From Girardinichthys multiradiatus (lineage: Eukaryota > Chordata > Actinopteri > Cyprinodontiformes > Goodeidae), in contig NC_061816.1 in assembly GCF_021462225.1 (NCBI RefSeq), forward strand, positions 5,513,854 through 5,577,853: 64,000 bases of DNA, written 5' to 3'. The number at the start of each line of letters is the position of its first letter. Position 1 is the first letter of the stretch. Positions 27,101 to 35,964 of this stretch are shown piece after piece. The notes under the pieces are model-generated. The model was given only the letters and a program-made list of their open reading frames with translations, made no database searches and was not told the origin of the DNA. The translations under genes and the position numbers were made by a program.

Positions 27101-29320
27101 ACGGAGAAAGTCTTCACAGCGTAGTGGTTTTGTTCATCTTTCCAAGTTGATCCAAATTGTTGTTTTATTCTCATTTGTCCATAAACTGCTGGTTTGATCT
27201 CATCTCCCCTCCAACACATATCTTTATTTTTGATTATTAGTCTACGTCTTTTTGTAGAATAGTGAATATTTAGTTAGGTGAACATTGTTGGACCAGAATA
27301 GTTTGATTGAAAGAGGAACTATTGGTTTAATTAATGTTCACAAAGATAAAGAGTGTTTGTGTTAATTTTGTGTAAAAGTGATTATCTGTCAAGATAAGGT
27401 TAGCGTTCCAAACCATTCAGAGAAACGGTTAATAACACAGTGACATTTGGCCTGGTTTTGTTTAATAATTATCAATTATTAATAATAATTAAAAGTCCCA
27501 CCTTGGTCCCATCAGAATATTTTCCCAAAGATCTTGTGGATCATCAACATGTTTTTTGGGCCTTTGTGTTCTTCATGTTCAGCAGTAGTTCTGGTCTTGG
27601 AGATCTTCTGTTGAGTCCAGTGAGGTCTGCAGAGCTGTAGATGTTCTGGGTTCTTCTGTGACCTCCTGGTTGAGTCGTTGATGACTTCTTAGCGTAATGT
27701 TGGTCGGTCATCCTCTCCTAGGAAGGTTCTCCACTGTTCCATATTTTCTCCATGTGTGGATCAAGGTTCTGACTGTGGTTCTCTGGGTCCCAAAGCCTTT
27801 GAAATGACTTTTTAACCCTTTCAGACTGACAGATGTCAGTGACTTTGTTTCTCATCTGTTCTTGAATTTCTTGAGATTGGGCCATGATGTGTTGTTGTTT
27901 GAGATCTTTCAGCCTGCTTCATGCTGACAGAGAGGTTCTATTTAAATACATCCTTGATTGTAGAGGTCAGGCAGTGATCAGGTCTGGGTGTAGCTACTGA
28001 AACTGATTCAAAAAATACAGTTAATCACAATTAATTTATGATTTAACATGAAGGTAAAACATTTTTTCACATCGGACCAGGTTGTTTTAGAGCTGCTTTC
28101 ATTAATTTATGAAATAATCATTTGAAAACTGCTTTTTGTATTTAGCAGTAATACAGAAATGTATCACTAGGAGTGGTGAATCCACTCATAACAAGTTCAG
28201 GGTGAACTGAAAGCAGCATCAGTTAATTATCAGCTTGATTTATAATTATGATTGTTGCAGCTGGAGGCTTAGATGAGCCTGTTCTGCTGAGCCAAAAGAT
28301 AAATCATTATTCACAGGGTTTAGAGCTGAAAGATGATTTTATATCATTTTATTCCTACTTTTGATTTCCACTGTTTGCCAGTGTCTTTATTTTGCTGACA
28401 GGGAAGTAAAGTTTATCACCACAAAGCATCGTTCTGTGTTGTTAAAGCAAGAAGACGCTACGAGACTTCAGATTTCGTAGCGTCTGTGATTGACATTTAC
28501 TCCATCTTGAACTCAGTGATGGAGTTTAGAACATTTTAGCTCAGTAGGACCAACAGGTGGGTTTTAATGATTTTATTTTTGCCAAAGTCCAAAAGTCCAA
28601 AAGTCAGAATGAGACCTTCACTAATAGGCCACGCCCACTGAGACCATTAATTACCATAGTGACCATCTAACGAACGACACTTATTGACATGATTAGACGC
28701 TAAGGTTTCTGTTTAGACTGTTTGCAACATAAACTTCTCCTCATTATAGCGCCACCTAACGTTGTATGTTTTGAAATAGTTGAATTTCATCCTTGTTTCT
28801 CTAACTATATGTGAGACGTATCAACTTTCAGCTCGCTGCAATAAAAGGTAAAAACGCTGTCATCCAGCTTGTTTCTGTGACCAAGTGTTCAGTAAAATAT
28901 GTTGAATCTGATTATAGCCCCACCTACAGGCAGACTCAGATAATTATTTACTAATTATAATTATTCAGCTACTTGCATAGAGTCTGTGGTCCAGTTCTGT
29001 AAACAAACCCGTTAAACTCTGATTGGTTTAGGCTGCAGTTTCAGTTGCTCACAGACAGACTGCAGTTGTTTTCTGTGATACAGACATGATGTTTGGAGAA
29101 GATCCTGGAACAGCAGTCTGCTGAAGATGAGCTCTGTCTACTGACCTCCTAACATCTCAGCTCTCAGAGGAACCCTGGCTGATCTCAGCAGCTGAAGCCA
29201 TGTTGTCGTGTCTGAATGAGTCTCATCTGCTCTCTGCTTTGCTCTGTTTCTAGACTCTCCAACAACAACATCCTCAACAGAACTCCTTATAAGGTCAACA
29301 GGAAGTTTGAGATCTGGTGA
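2718..29320 (+). CDS. CARD-NACHT-LRR (NLR-like) receptor, 16 coding exons
   Basis: Predicted cytosolic pattern-recognition/inflammasome-type receptor. Coding exons: 2718-3108, 3275-4886, 5034-5297, 10178-10615, 10706-10993, 14061-14507, 16221-16667, 22546-22995, 23128-23391, 23500-23754, 23841-24089, 24199-24456, 24557-24859, 24946-25215, 25522-25605, 29254-29320. They total 6,087 nt in one frame (2,028 aa). Residues 1-90 look like a CARD. The NACHT exon has a Walker A motif (GKPGIGKT, about residues 230-237) and a Walker B-like LILDGVTD. Residues 668-755 and 1446-2028 are LRR-type, with clear repeats such as [13 protein letters not shown] near the end. Residues 756-1445 are five module exons. 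From the NACHT exon on, all junctions are in the same phase. One intron (23392) would need a GC donor. I saw no FISNA or B30.2 domain. Membership of the NLR class is well supported; orthology is not, so no symbol is given. RNA evidence is needed to show that all copies are spliced in. Confidence 0.83.
3275..4886 (+). other. NACHT-domain exon
   Basis: Large exon typical of vertebrate NLR genes. A basic linker comes first. The P-loop [10 protein letters not shown] is near 3571, and the Walker B-like LILDG segment is near 3805. Winged-helix/NAD-like sequence follows, including [17 protein letters not shown] near 4370, a common NLR motif. The acceptor TATCTCAG ends at 3274 and the donor follows 4886. 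The codon split TG|G encodes Trp into exon 3. Confidence 0.85.
5034..5297 (+). other. Degenerate LRR-type exon 3
   Basis: An 88-codon exon ending in LPDISELR, the same ending as the later module exons (LPYISELR or LPYISQLR). It is probably the ancestral unit from which the longer modules derive, or a relative of it. Acceptor ACATTACAG and donor CTCAG|GTAAGA are both good. Confidence 0.7.
5603..6260 (-). mobile_element. Solo LTR of an endogenous retrovirus
   Basis: Starts TG and ends CA, flanked by a perfect 4-bp duplication ATTG (5599-5602 and 6261-6264). About 300 nt at its right end matches the LTR at 9590-10071, sharing segments such as CAATCTATAAG and CCCAAATATATCTTAG. There is no internal retroviral sequence, so it is a recombined solo LTR. 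Orientation is taken from the related LTR, whose primer-binding site reads on the minus strand. Confidence 0.75.
6664..8275 (+). mobile_element. Tc1/mariner transposon, 1.6 kb
   Basis: Both ends carry the terminal repeat starting CAGTGAGGAAAATAA, flanked by TA dinucleotides (6662-6663, 8276-8277). The inverted repeats are about 150-180 bp: a second similar block (TGTCTCTTACAGTGAACATG type) appears at the inner part of both ends. Left and right ends have diverged slightly. It encloses one transposase pseudogene. Confidence 0.9.
7036..8058 (+). pseudogene. Tc1-like transposase, disrupted
   Basis: The first 204 codons are open and contain the paired-type helix-turn-helix region ([16 protein letters not shown], then [11 protein letters not shown]) and the first catalytic aspartate in [11 protein letters not shown]. 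An in-frame TGA at 7648 interrupts it. The same frame continues through the second catalytic region ([11 protein letters not shown]) to another TGA at about 7837, then on through [10 protein letters not shown] to a TAA near 8058. Length and motif order match a DD34E Tc1 transposase (about 340 residues). Two in-frame stops make it non-autonomous as it stands. Confidence 0.9.
8290..8870 (+). mobile_element. LINE endonuclease fragment (RTE-like), decayed
   Basis: The plus-strand reading starts [11 protein letters not shown], followed by [16 protein letters not shown] and [10 protein letters not shown]. This order is the N-terminal part of an apurinic-type endonuclease of non-LTR retrotransposons. 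In-frame stops appear after 8520. There is no reverse transcriptase next to it. The assignment to the RTE clade is tentative. Confidence 0.6.
8872..8890. repeat. (TA)n microsatellite
   Basis: About nine TA repeats at the junction between two LINE-derived stretches. Confidence 0.9.
9050..9430 (+). mobile_element. LINE 5' fragment (CR1/L2-like)
   Basis: The reading contains an arginine-rich stretch followed by [17 protein letters not shown], the start of the endonuclease of fish CR1/L2-type LINEs. It stops in frame soon afterwards. It is fragmentary, with no 3' end seen nearby. Confidence 0.6.
9564..9587 (-). other. Retroviral primer-binding site (tRNA-Trp type)
   Basis: On the minus strand this reads TGGTGACCCCGACGTGAT, the complement of the 3' end of vertebrate tRNA-Trp, as used by avian leukosis-type retroviruses. 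It lies 2-3 nt inside the LTR end at 9590, the expected spacing. About 100-130 nt of leader seems to remain towards lower coordinates. Confidence 0.75.
9590..10071 (-). mobile_element. 5' LTR of a truncated endogenous retrovirus
   Basis: Begins TGTTGGAG and ends TTTCCACA (TG...CA). The high-coordinate third matches the solo LTR at 5603-6260. The adjacent primer-binding site fixes the orientation as minus. No gag, pol or env follows before the LINE fragment at 9430, so only an LTR plus leader stub is left. Confidence 0.7.
10178..10615 (+). repeat. NLR module exon, copy A
   Basis: 146 codons, first copy of the ~150-residue module. Core motif [20 protein letters not shown], then a variable acidic stretch ([11 protein letters not shown]), and the end LPYISELR. 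Begins with the third base of an Arg codon and ends with two bases of the next (AG|GT), so it is frame-neutral. It is 3-4 codons shorter than copies C-E. Confidence 0.85.
10706..10993 (+). repeat. NLR module exon, copy B (short)
   Basis: 96 codons. It keeps the core [19 protein letters not shown] but lacks about 50 codons of the middle and end. The LPYIS end is missing and it finishes RTR before GTACAT. It is the most divergent copy, still frame-neutral, with intact splice sites. It may be a partly degenerated module. Confidence 0.75.
10994..11980. other. Intron sequence without recognised features
   Basis: AT-rich intron DNA between module copy B and a LINE fragment. I see no coding or structured repeat signal. 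Confidence 0.5.
11985..13215 (+). mobile_element. L2/CR1-type LINE reverse-transcriptase fragment, broken
   Basis: The reading begins in reverse transcriptase with [20 protein letters not shown] and [12 protein letters not shown]. It breaks by frameshift near 12,480, continues with [11 protein letters not shown], then breaks again. It resumes from about 12,850 with [20 protein letters not shown] and [13 protein letters not shown], the thumb region. The catalytic FADD segment falls in a damaged stretch. Ends about 13,215. Confidence 0.8.
13216..13926. other. Intron sequence upstream of the tandem duplication
   Basis: No gene or classified repeat seen. It ends where the duplicated unit begins (TCAAACATGTTTAAC at 13,927). 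Confidence 0.5.
13927..16086 (+). repeat. Tandem duplication unit 1 (2,160 bp)
   Basis: Contains module exon C and its downstream intron. The start TCAAACATGTTTAAC recurs at 16,087 and 22,412. The last 954 bp (15,133-16,086) align with 21,458-22,411 at equal length with only a handful of substitutions seen by eye. This is a recent duplication that includes intron sequence, not only selected exons. Confidence 0.9.
14061..14507 (+). repeat. NLR module exon, copy C
   Basis: 149 codons. Starts [15 protein letters not shown] and ends LPYISQLR before GTACAG. Near-identical to copies D and E apart from two variable patches. Acceptor TTCTTGTTGTTCCAG. Confidence 0.88.
16221..16667 (+). repeat. NLR module exon, copy D
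   Basis: 149 codons. Starts [15 protein letters not shown], with variable patch [15 protein letters not shown], and ends LPYISQLR. Flanking intron sequence is shared with copies C and E. Confidence 0.88.
16780..17127 (-). mobile_element. 3' LTR of an endogenous retrovirus
   Basis: Begins TG and ends CA. Inside, the minus strand carries TATAAATAAAGAG, a combined TATA-like and polyadenylation signal. It inserts exactly after CATACTGTG, where the unit 1 copy continues uninterrupted. A purine-rich tract AAAAAGGAGGGAC (17,128-17,140) adjoins the LTR, as expected of a polypurine tract. Confidence 0.8.
17128..19640 (-). mobile_element. Endogenous retrovirus remnant (pol and env pieces), internally deleted
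   Basis: Minus-strand order from 19,640 down: protease/RT-junction-like sequence; reverse transcriptase with the YVDD catalytic motif near 18,890; RT end near 18,480 joined directly to C-terminal integrase-like sequence (about 18,100-18,430); then a short env N-terminal piece with a hydrophobic signal-like stretch, joined to the env membrane anchor and cytoplasmic tail (ending about 17,495). Gag, RNase H, most of integrase and most of env are missing, and frames are broken. No 5' LTR is seen. It looks like an old, defective fish retrovirus, closest in style to gamma/epsilon types (inference). Confidence 0.75.
19641..21457. other. Inserted sequence of unknown origin within unit 2
   Basis: AT-rich, no gene recognised. 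About 21,145-21,200 (TTGGCCCGCGGACC, then GAGTTTGACAC) resembles the terminal region of hAT-type elements. The right edge is the precise return to duplicated-unit homology at 21,458. Confidence 0.45.
22546..22995 (+). repeat. NLR module exon, copy E
   Basis: 150 codons. Starts [15 protein letters not shown], with variable patch [15 protein letters not shown], and ends LPYISQLR, then GTCAGT. It is preceded by the same 130-bp intron stretch as copies C and D (unit 3 starts at 22,412), but intron homology does not continue after the exon. Confidence 0.88.
23128..25605 (+). other. LRR-type exon cluster of the NLR gene
   Basis: Seven exons of 88, 85, 83, 86, 101, 90 and 28 codons, separated by short introns (about 85-310 bp). 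Each is frame-neutral and most begin or end with an LRR-like pattern ([20 protein letters not shown]). The last ones are the clearest ribonuclease-inhibitor-type repeats; earlier ones are degenerate. No mobile elements are seen within this compact block, in contrast to the module-exon introns. Confidence 0.8.
25606..29253 (+). other. Last intron of the NLR gene
   Basis: 3.6 kb between two short LRR exons. It contains a Tc1-like fragment (27,490-28,010). The stretch 25,740-27,420 has several short open readings that I could not classify. 28,020-29,250 holds nothing recognised. Confidence 0.5.
27490..28010 (-). mobile_element. Decayed Tc1/mariner-like fragment
   Basis: The minus strand reads from an ATG at about 27,884 ([14 protein letters not shown]) to a region ending [13 protein letters not shown], which matches the position just before the first catalytic aspartate of Tc1 transposases. 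There are in-frame stops and no second half. Confidence 0.55.
29254..29320 (+). other. Terminal exon of the NLR gene
   Basis: Acceptor CTGTTTCTAG, then LSNNNILN and a short basic tail ending FEIW and TGA (29,318-29,320). The split Arg codon matches the donor at 25,605. Confidence 0.75.
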
Positions 29321-30650
29321 AGCAGCTGTCAGCAGCTAGTCATGTGACCAACAGGAAGTCCCTGTCTCCTGGTCTCATCAAAGACTGTCTCCTCAGGGTC
29401 ATCAGATGGACATATTGGCTGCTAACACTGTGAGGTGGTCAGCAGTGGTCAGATCTGTTCTTCTTCTGGTTTCCATGATTCAGTCCAGACGTCTCAGAGG
29501 AACCATGCAGGAACTGAACACCAAGGAGGAAAACCAGTTTGGTACTTTAACTGGGCCAAAAGGTCTGAGAATGGAAACATTGGAACCATTTTTAGTTCAG
29601 GTTTGAAGTTAAACCAGTTTAACCAGTTTACAGCTGGATGCTCCACAAACACACTGATCTTAGAGCAGTTTTCTGTCACATTCATTATTTTATCTGGAGA
29701 AAAAGAGCTGCTCTACATATTTTATCTTCAAGTTTATTTTCTGAACAGAGAAATTAGGATTTTATTATTCTAAAGGTTTTTAAAATCATTCCTAAATTTC
29801 TAAACGATGAGGTTTTATATCAGTCATTTATTTTCAGTGATTTAATATTTCTCAGAGTTTGTTTTGGTGATGTACGTTTTTAACACCATAATTCATGTTC
29901 TAATTTTAGGTTTCCATTAAATTTAGAGACGTTTAGAGGGACGGAGGTTCGATTTACCATATCAGGGATCTATGCTGTAGTGGTGCTGTTTTTATTCATA
30001 CCTCAGAGAAACAGTGGGATAATATGGATGTATCTGATTGGTTAATTAATTAGGGTTTTTTTATATTTCTTGAAATAAAATGTTGGTTCCTGGATGATGA
30101 ATGATGAGCCAATAACGTTTTAAATGATGCGCAAAGTGTTTTTTATTTATTTATTGTTAATCTCTAGTTTATTCATAGTTTATGAATATTATTAAAAGCA
30201 TTTATTAGTTTCAGAGCAGAATCAGAATTATCCTCCAGTATTAATGAGCCTAAACAACAGTTTTATTTATTAGAAATAGAAACATCATGTTATGTTGTTT
30301 ATAGCACAGCAGCTTTTTGTAGCTTCTTATTGGGACAGCAGATTATTTTAGTGTTATTCAGAGACTAATGATGTTTAAATAAAATATGTGAACCATTTAA
30401 TTTACAAAGACTGTTGGCCTCCTCCTAGCTTCTAGTTAAGATGCTTCAAACAACAGCAGTATTATTGCTCCTGTTGCTTTATTTTGAAAGAAACTCACAG
30501 AAAGCGTATTTATAATTGTTCTAGCTTTATATTAGCTGTAGTTACCACTTGTAGCCACCAGAGGGCGGTCGGGCGAGCGGAGCAGCGTCCCAGATTAGTT
30601 TCTATGGAAGTGTTGAATCTCCACTTTGGAAACGTTTTAGTGGAGTAAAC
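29321..30650 (+). other. NLR 3' UTR and flank
   Basis: No further coding exon seen. The first AATAAA after the stop is at 30,074-30,079, a candidate polyadenylation signal; another lies near 30,376. Confidence 0.4.
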
Positions 30651-30656
30651 TCACCC

Positions 30657-32098
30657 GGAAACCAGATGAAGAGCACCAAGAACCCTACAAGAACCTCATT
30701 CTGATGAAACCAGATGAAGAGCACCAAGAACACTACAAGAACCTCCTCCTAATGAAACCAGATGAAGAGCACCAAGAACCCTACAAGAACCTCATTCTGA
30801 TGAAACCAGATGAAGAGCACCAAGAACCCTACAAGAACCTCATTCTGATGGAACCAGATGAAGAGCACCAAGAACCATACAAGAACCTCATTCTGATGAA
30901 ACCAGATGAAGAGCACCAAGAACCCTACAAGAACCTCATTCTGATGAAACCAGATGAAGACCACCAAGAACCCTACTAGAACCTCATCCTGATGAAACCA
31001 GATGAAGAGCACCAAGAACCCTACAAGAACCTCATCCTGATGAAACCAGATGAAGAGCACCAAGAACCCTACAAGAACCTCATCCTGATGAAACCAGATG
31101 AAGAGCACCAAGAACCCTACAAGAACCTCATTCTGATGAAACCAGATGAAGAGCACCAAGAACCCTACAAGAACCTCATTCTGATGAAACCAGATGAAGA
31201 CCACCAAGAACCCTACTAGAACCTCATTCTGATGAAACCAGATGAAGAGCACCAAGAACCCTACAAGAACCTCATTCTGATGAAACCAGATGAAGAGCAC
31301 CAAGAACCCTACAAGAACCTCCTCCTAATGAAACCAGATGAAGACCACCAAGAACCCTACAAGAACCACATTCTGATGAAACCAGATGAAGAGCACCAAG
31401 AACCCTACAAGAACCTCATTCTGATGAAACCAGATGAAGAGCACCAAGAACCCTACAAGAACCTCATTCTGATGAAACCAGATGAAGAGCACCAAGAACC
31501 CTACAAGAACCTCATCCTGATGAAACCAGATGAAGAGCACCAAGAACCCTACAAGAACCTCATTCTGATGAAACCAGATGAAGAGCACCAAGAACCCTAC
31601 AAGAACCTCATTCTGATGAAACCAGATGAAGAGCACCAAGAACCCTACAAGAACCTCATTCTGATGAAACCAGATGAAGAGCACCAAGAACCCTACAAGA
31701 ACCTCATCCTGATGAAACCAGATGAAGAGCACCAAGAACCCTACTAGAACCTCATTCTGATGAAACCAGATGAAGAGCACCAAGAACCCTACAAGAACCT
31801 CATTCTGATGAAACCAGATGAAGAGCACCAAGAACCCTACAAGAACCTCCTCCTAATGAAACCAGATGAAGACCACCAAGAACCCTACAAGAACCACATT
31901 CTGATGAAACCAGATGAAGAGCACCAAGAACCCTACAAGAACCTCATTCTGATGAAACCAGATGAAGAGCACCAAGAACCCTACAAGAACCTCATCCTGA
32001 TGAAACCAGATGAAGAGCACCAAGAACCCTACAAGAACCTCATCCTGATGAAACCAGATGAAGAGCACCAAGAACCCTACAAGAACCTCATTCTGATG
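30657..32098. repeat. 48-bp minisatellite, about 30 units
   Basis: Tandem unit of 48 bp. On the plus strand it reads MKPDEEHQEPYKNLIL; on the minus strand it reads a hydrophobic 16-residue repeat. Both strands stay open over long stretches because 48 is divisible by 3 and units are nearly identical. Variant units carry TAG (30,977, 31,217, 31,745) or a CTCCTAATG junction (31,327, 31,855). Both 31,217/31,745 and 31,327/31,855 are 528 bp apart, i.e. 11 units, so there was a block duplication. It is not treated as a gene: the plus frame is broken by TAG variants and there is no promoter or domain. Confidence 0.95.
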
Positions 32099-34080
32099 AG
32101 TCTGAGGTTAAACTTTGGTCCCAGCAATGAGGAGACTAAATTATATTCAGTCATGGATCCAGTCGCTCAGCAGGAGCAGCGATTTGTTTTCCTAAGTTTC
32201 CTGATGAACTTGTTCCAGAAAGGAAGGATGATGAAGGTCACTGGGTCGCCTGAGTCTGGAAATAGAAGAAGCCTTTTTTATTTGGATCAATGTTTATGGA
32301 AACAACAACGAACCTAGAAACAGAACTTGGCTTCAGCAAATGACAAATGTTATAGAAGAGATGAAAACAACATATTTTAGGGATCTAGTTGTAGTTGGTG
32401 GTGATTTTAATATAGTTCCAGATGAATGCATGGATAGATGCTCCTCAGAGTTTTCACAGAGTCATCAGAACCCAGTTATTGGAAACTTTATGTAAATAAC
32501 CATAAGCTTCTTTTGTGACAGCAAATTAAAATGATTTTTGTGGGACTCCTACAGGTGCTGGTACCCATAAAAACACTAATATTTATCATTGCCCTCTACT
32601 GGACACAGATGGTAACTGCAGCTGTTTCGTCAAGGTGAAGAATTTACATATCACTTTCACTTCCGGTCTGCCCTTTCACATTAAAGCAATAAAAACGAGT
32701 TAATACTTTACTCTGGTTTTACAGAAAAAGTTAAAAGCTTTTTCTTCCCTGGAACATTATACTTTTAGTCAGAAAGCAGCCAATTAAACTCTTTGCTGAG
32801 GCGGCTCTGCAGCAATAAACATGATGGAAATATGTTAAACACAGAATGAAATGTTTTAACAAAAAAGACAAGACAGCTGATGGTTTTTATTTACAGAAGT
32901 TTTGTGCATTTTACCGTTTTTTACTTATGTGTGATCGTAGGTCCTGATTCATCCTGCAGTCCACTTGTATTATTAAACTAATTTACTCCTACTTTTGGTA
33001 CAGTCTGAACCCCTGTTTATAAATGCAACTGGAACCTTCCACTTCCGGTTTCCAGTTTATCTGAACTGGTTTAAATGGATGGACCACATGGAGCAAACAT
33101 TTTGCTAACTGCACTGTGACATCAATCAGTGAGATTCCTCCATACATGTGGAGCTAAATGTGGTGACTGAGGAAGAGGAGGAAGTTCAGACATGAGATTT
33201 CTGCTTTCGTTCTGGAGTCTTTGGATGGAACAAACCTGGATTCAGTTTGAAGGATTTTGTTAAACCAAGAGTTAAAAGGTGCTTGGAAAACTTTCTGGTA
33301 TTTCTTTGCTTCTTGAAGACATTAAATGTCCTCCGAGACATTAATATTTTCAGGAACTCATTCTTAAATATATCCTGATACGTTTGTTGTGAATATTGTT
33401 TTAGTATAAATAACCATTAGATTTAAAATAACATATTTTACAACTTTAAAACTAATTGAAGTATGAAGTCTGAAATATGAAGATTTTTATTTCCAGGATA
33501 ATTCATTCAGTCTATTTAGATTTTTTTTCTATCAGCGGGACATTATGTCAAATTCTTGTTATATTTTATTGATTTATAATAAATTTATTTATTTATAATA
33601 ATAATAATAAATACTCATTTCCCACTGGTGGTAAGATATTGTAATCAGTATTATTTATATAAATTGTTCAGTCAGATGTATTTTATATCTTTGTTGTAAT
33701 TTAAACTTTAATCAGTGAGATAAAATCAGCTTAAATTACTGTTGTTAAACACATAAGATTCACTGCAGGGTTTAACTCAGTCTGAACAGAAACTTCCTGT
33801 TACAGAGATGTTTGTAACACAGCAGTTAGCTTTATAATTCAGTTTATTTATATAGAACTAATTCTCAACAAATGTCATTTGAATTTTGTTGTATCTGATT
33901 ATTTGAATAAAATAAATAAATAAAAATATATCTATTTTCAATATATCCTAAAAGTCAAAAGGTATTACTTATAATAATATAATATTGTAATTTATTTGGT
34001 GAATCTAATTAAAAGCTGAGTAAAAATATGGTAAAATCATGAATAAAATGAATTATTTTAATACTTACGGTGCTAAAGCA
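32099..34080. other. Repeat-rich intergenic DNA
   Basis: 32,280-32,490 (+) reads FIWINVYGNNN and then VVVGGDFNIVPDE, a fragment of a LINE endonuclease (L1-like). Segments about 32,590-32,640 and 32,820-32,850 recur at about 34,890-34,980 (e.g. GCCCTCTACTGGACACAGA). The rest is AT-rich and unclassified. Confidence 0.55.
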
Positions 34081-34089
34081 GATGATAAA

Positions 34090-34650
34090 ATAATTTAAAC
34101 TGCTGCTGTGTCTCACTCAATAAACACTGACATCTGATTGGTTGACCTGCACAGCAAATCAGCTGCCGACCAATCACATTTCTATAGTAGTTTTAGCTCT
34201 GATAAGTGATTTTGATTCGTAAGTTGGAGAGAAAATAAATTCATGATGAAGCACATGGCTATGAATTAAAATGTTTATTAAATAATTACTAATAATTAAA
34301 GTCATTTCTGCATTTATTTATCAAAGAGTTATTACAGAATGATTCATTGAGTTATCTGACACATAAATCTCCAGTTTTATTAAAGTTTCCCCGTTTATAA
34401 ATTGTAATTTTGGCTTTTCAAACATGTAACTTTACTTTGGCTGTAGTTACACCCTGTGTCCACTAGAGGGCAGAAAGCTCAGTTAGCAGCTAGCTGGATT
34501 CCAGCGGTTGATTAGCAAATGGAGACTTTTTGTTGATGTTTGTGTTTCAACTTTGTTTCTTTCCAGCTCTTCAGCCTCCTTTACAAAAAAATCAGCATTT
34601 TCTCTGTTAGTGTGAATCAGAAGCAGCTCTAAAAGAGCAGCTAACAGACT
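34090..34650. repeat. Diverged segmental repeat, copy 1
   Basis: Shares blocks with 38,790-39,180 and 39,640-39,920, for example CTGATTGGTTGACCTGCACA and TGTCCACTAGAGGGCAGA. The order of blocks differs between copies, as expected if the repeat was once tandem. Confidence 0.7.
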
Positions 34651-35569
34651 GAAGCAGCAGCAGCTTCAGAGGAGCTGTGGCTCCTAAACTCCAAGCAGAG
34701 GTTCAGCTCCAACAGACAGATGAAACTAAGCTCTAAAACTCTGCTTTAAACGTTAAGATGCTGAGCTTCTACTTTAAAGTTAGGAAAATATTTATGAAAT
34801 GTTAAATTATCAAGGAAACAGTCAGAATAATGTTGATGTTTTAGATGCGGAGCCGCAAATTAAAACTCTTTATCAGAGCAGGGCGGTTATTATTGCCCTC
34901 TACTGGACACAGACGGTAACTGCAGCTGTTTAAATCAAGGTAAAGGTGAACATGATGGAAATATGTTAAACACAGAATGAAAAATCATATCCTCTGAACT
35001 TCCGCTTGAACTGCAGGGCTTGCAGCGTCGCTTCAGTGAGGAGACATCAACTCTACAGAAGAAAACTGTAGTCAAGTGAGTACGCGGTGACGTCAGCTGA
35101 CACCAGCTCTCTCTTAAAGATCAGCGTCGCGCATACAAGGTTCATTACGGTAATGGAGCAGAAAGGACCCCGATCCTGGCAACGGTTGAGAAAATAAGAG
35201 GAAAACAGAAAAGTAACCTACAGAACATTTATATTAATTACATTTTTACAACTTTCACATTCATGTTTTATGTAAAAGAATAAATATTTAATATTTTACT
35301 GTACTTTTTTGGAGAAATATCTTGTCAAAATACCTCAAAATGCTCAACCATTATATGCATTTGTCCCACATTCAAGAATTTATTTCTCCAAAACCATGAA
35401 AGTTGACAACACAATCTCTTCAGATTATATTAGAGGATCATCTACGCTATAACCAGAATTAGTATTACACAAAGCACCCAAGAGAGCGTACAAATAATTG
35501 GTCCATGACAAAATTATGCAGCTTACAGTGGAAAGGTGAATATTAAACAAGTCTCTCTCCTTAAGACCC

Positions 35570-35960
35570 ACAGCCAGGTCCTTTCCACTTAAACAATAAC
35601 AGAACAGCTCCTTTATTTACTGTCCTTCTCCCCCCAGAGGTTTTAGGCTGGATGATCTGATCTGGAGTGAAGTGCAGACTGCAGACCTTGCTGTGTGGTG
35701 TTACACTGAACCTGATGCAACGAATACTCACTAACCGCCGTCTTCTTAGTTCAGCATTGCTTGGAAAGCCGTGGAAACTTAAAAGTTCATTATTTTTTGA
35801 AGATGCTGTGCATTTAGGGACACAGCAGTGTTCATGATATTGTTTCACTTGCTTCTGAAACACGAGTTTGTCTTTGCAGTCATAGTTCCTCAAAAGTGGA
35901 AGAAAGTAAGGCGCATTACGTTTATGCGGATGTGACGTCAGCGTCGTGCGTGCAAAGAGC
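35570..35960 (-). pseudogene. THAP zinc-finger domain fragment
   Basis: The minus strand reads HCCVPKCTASSKNN, FHGFPSNAELRRRRLVSIR, VCSLHFTPDQI and KTSGGRR...KGAVLLLF. This is the full C2-CH layout of a THAP domain, including the terminal AVPxLF-like box. The tryptophan that normally follows the arginines (RRRW) is replaced, which probably weakens the fold. The reading stops soon after the domain (35,561). THAP domains occur in P-element-type transposases and in domesticated proteins. It directly adjoins a broken LINE at about 35,965. Confidence 0.7.
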
Positions 35961-35964
35961 CTAC

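Noticed and set aside
30657..32098. CRISPR-like array
   Set aside because: Units are contiguous with no unique spacers, and the DNA is vertebrate. It is a minisatellite.
30704..32317. Long repeated ORFs on both strands as protein genes
   Set aside because: They follow from a 48-bp tandem unit lacking stops. Plus-strand frames are broken by TAG variants, there is no start context or promoter, and both strands are equally open.
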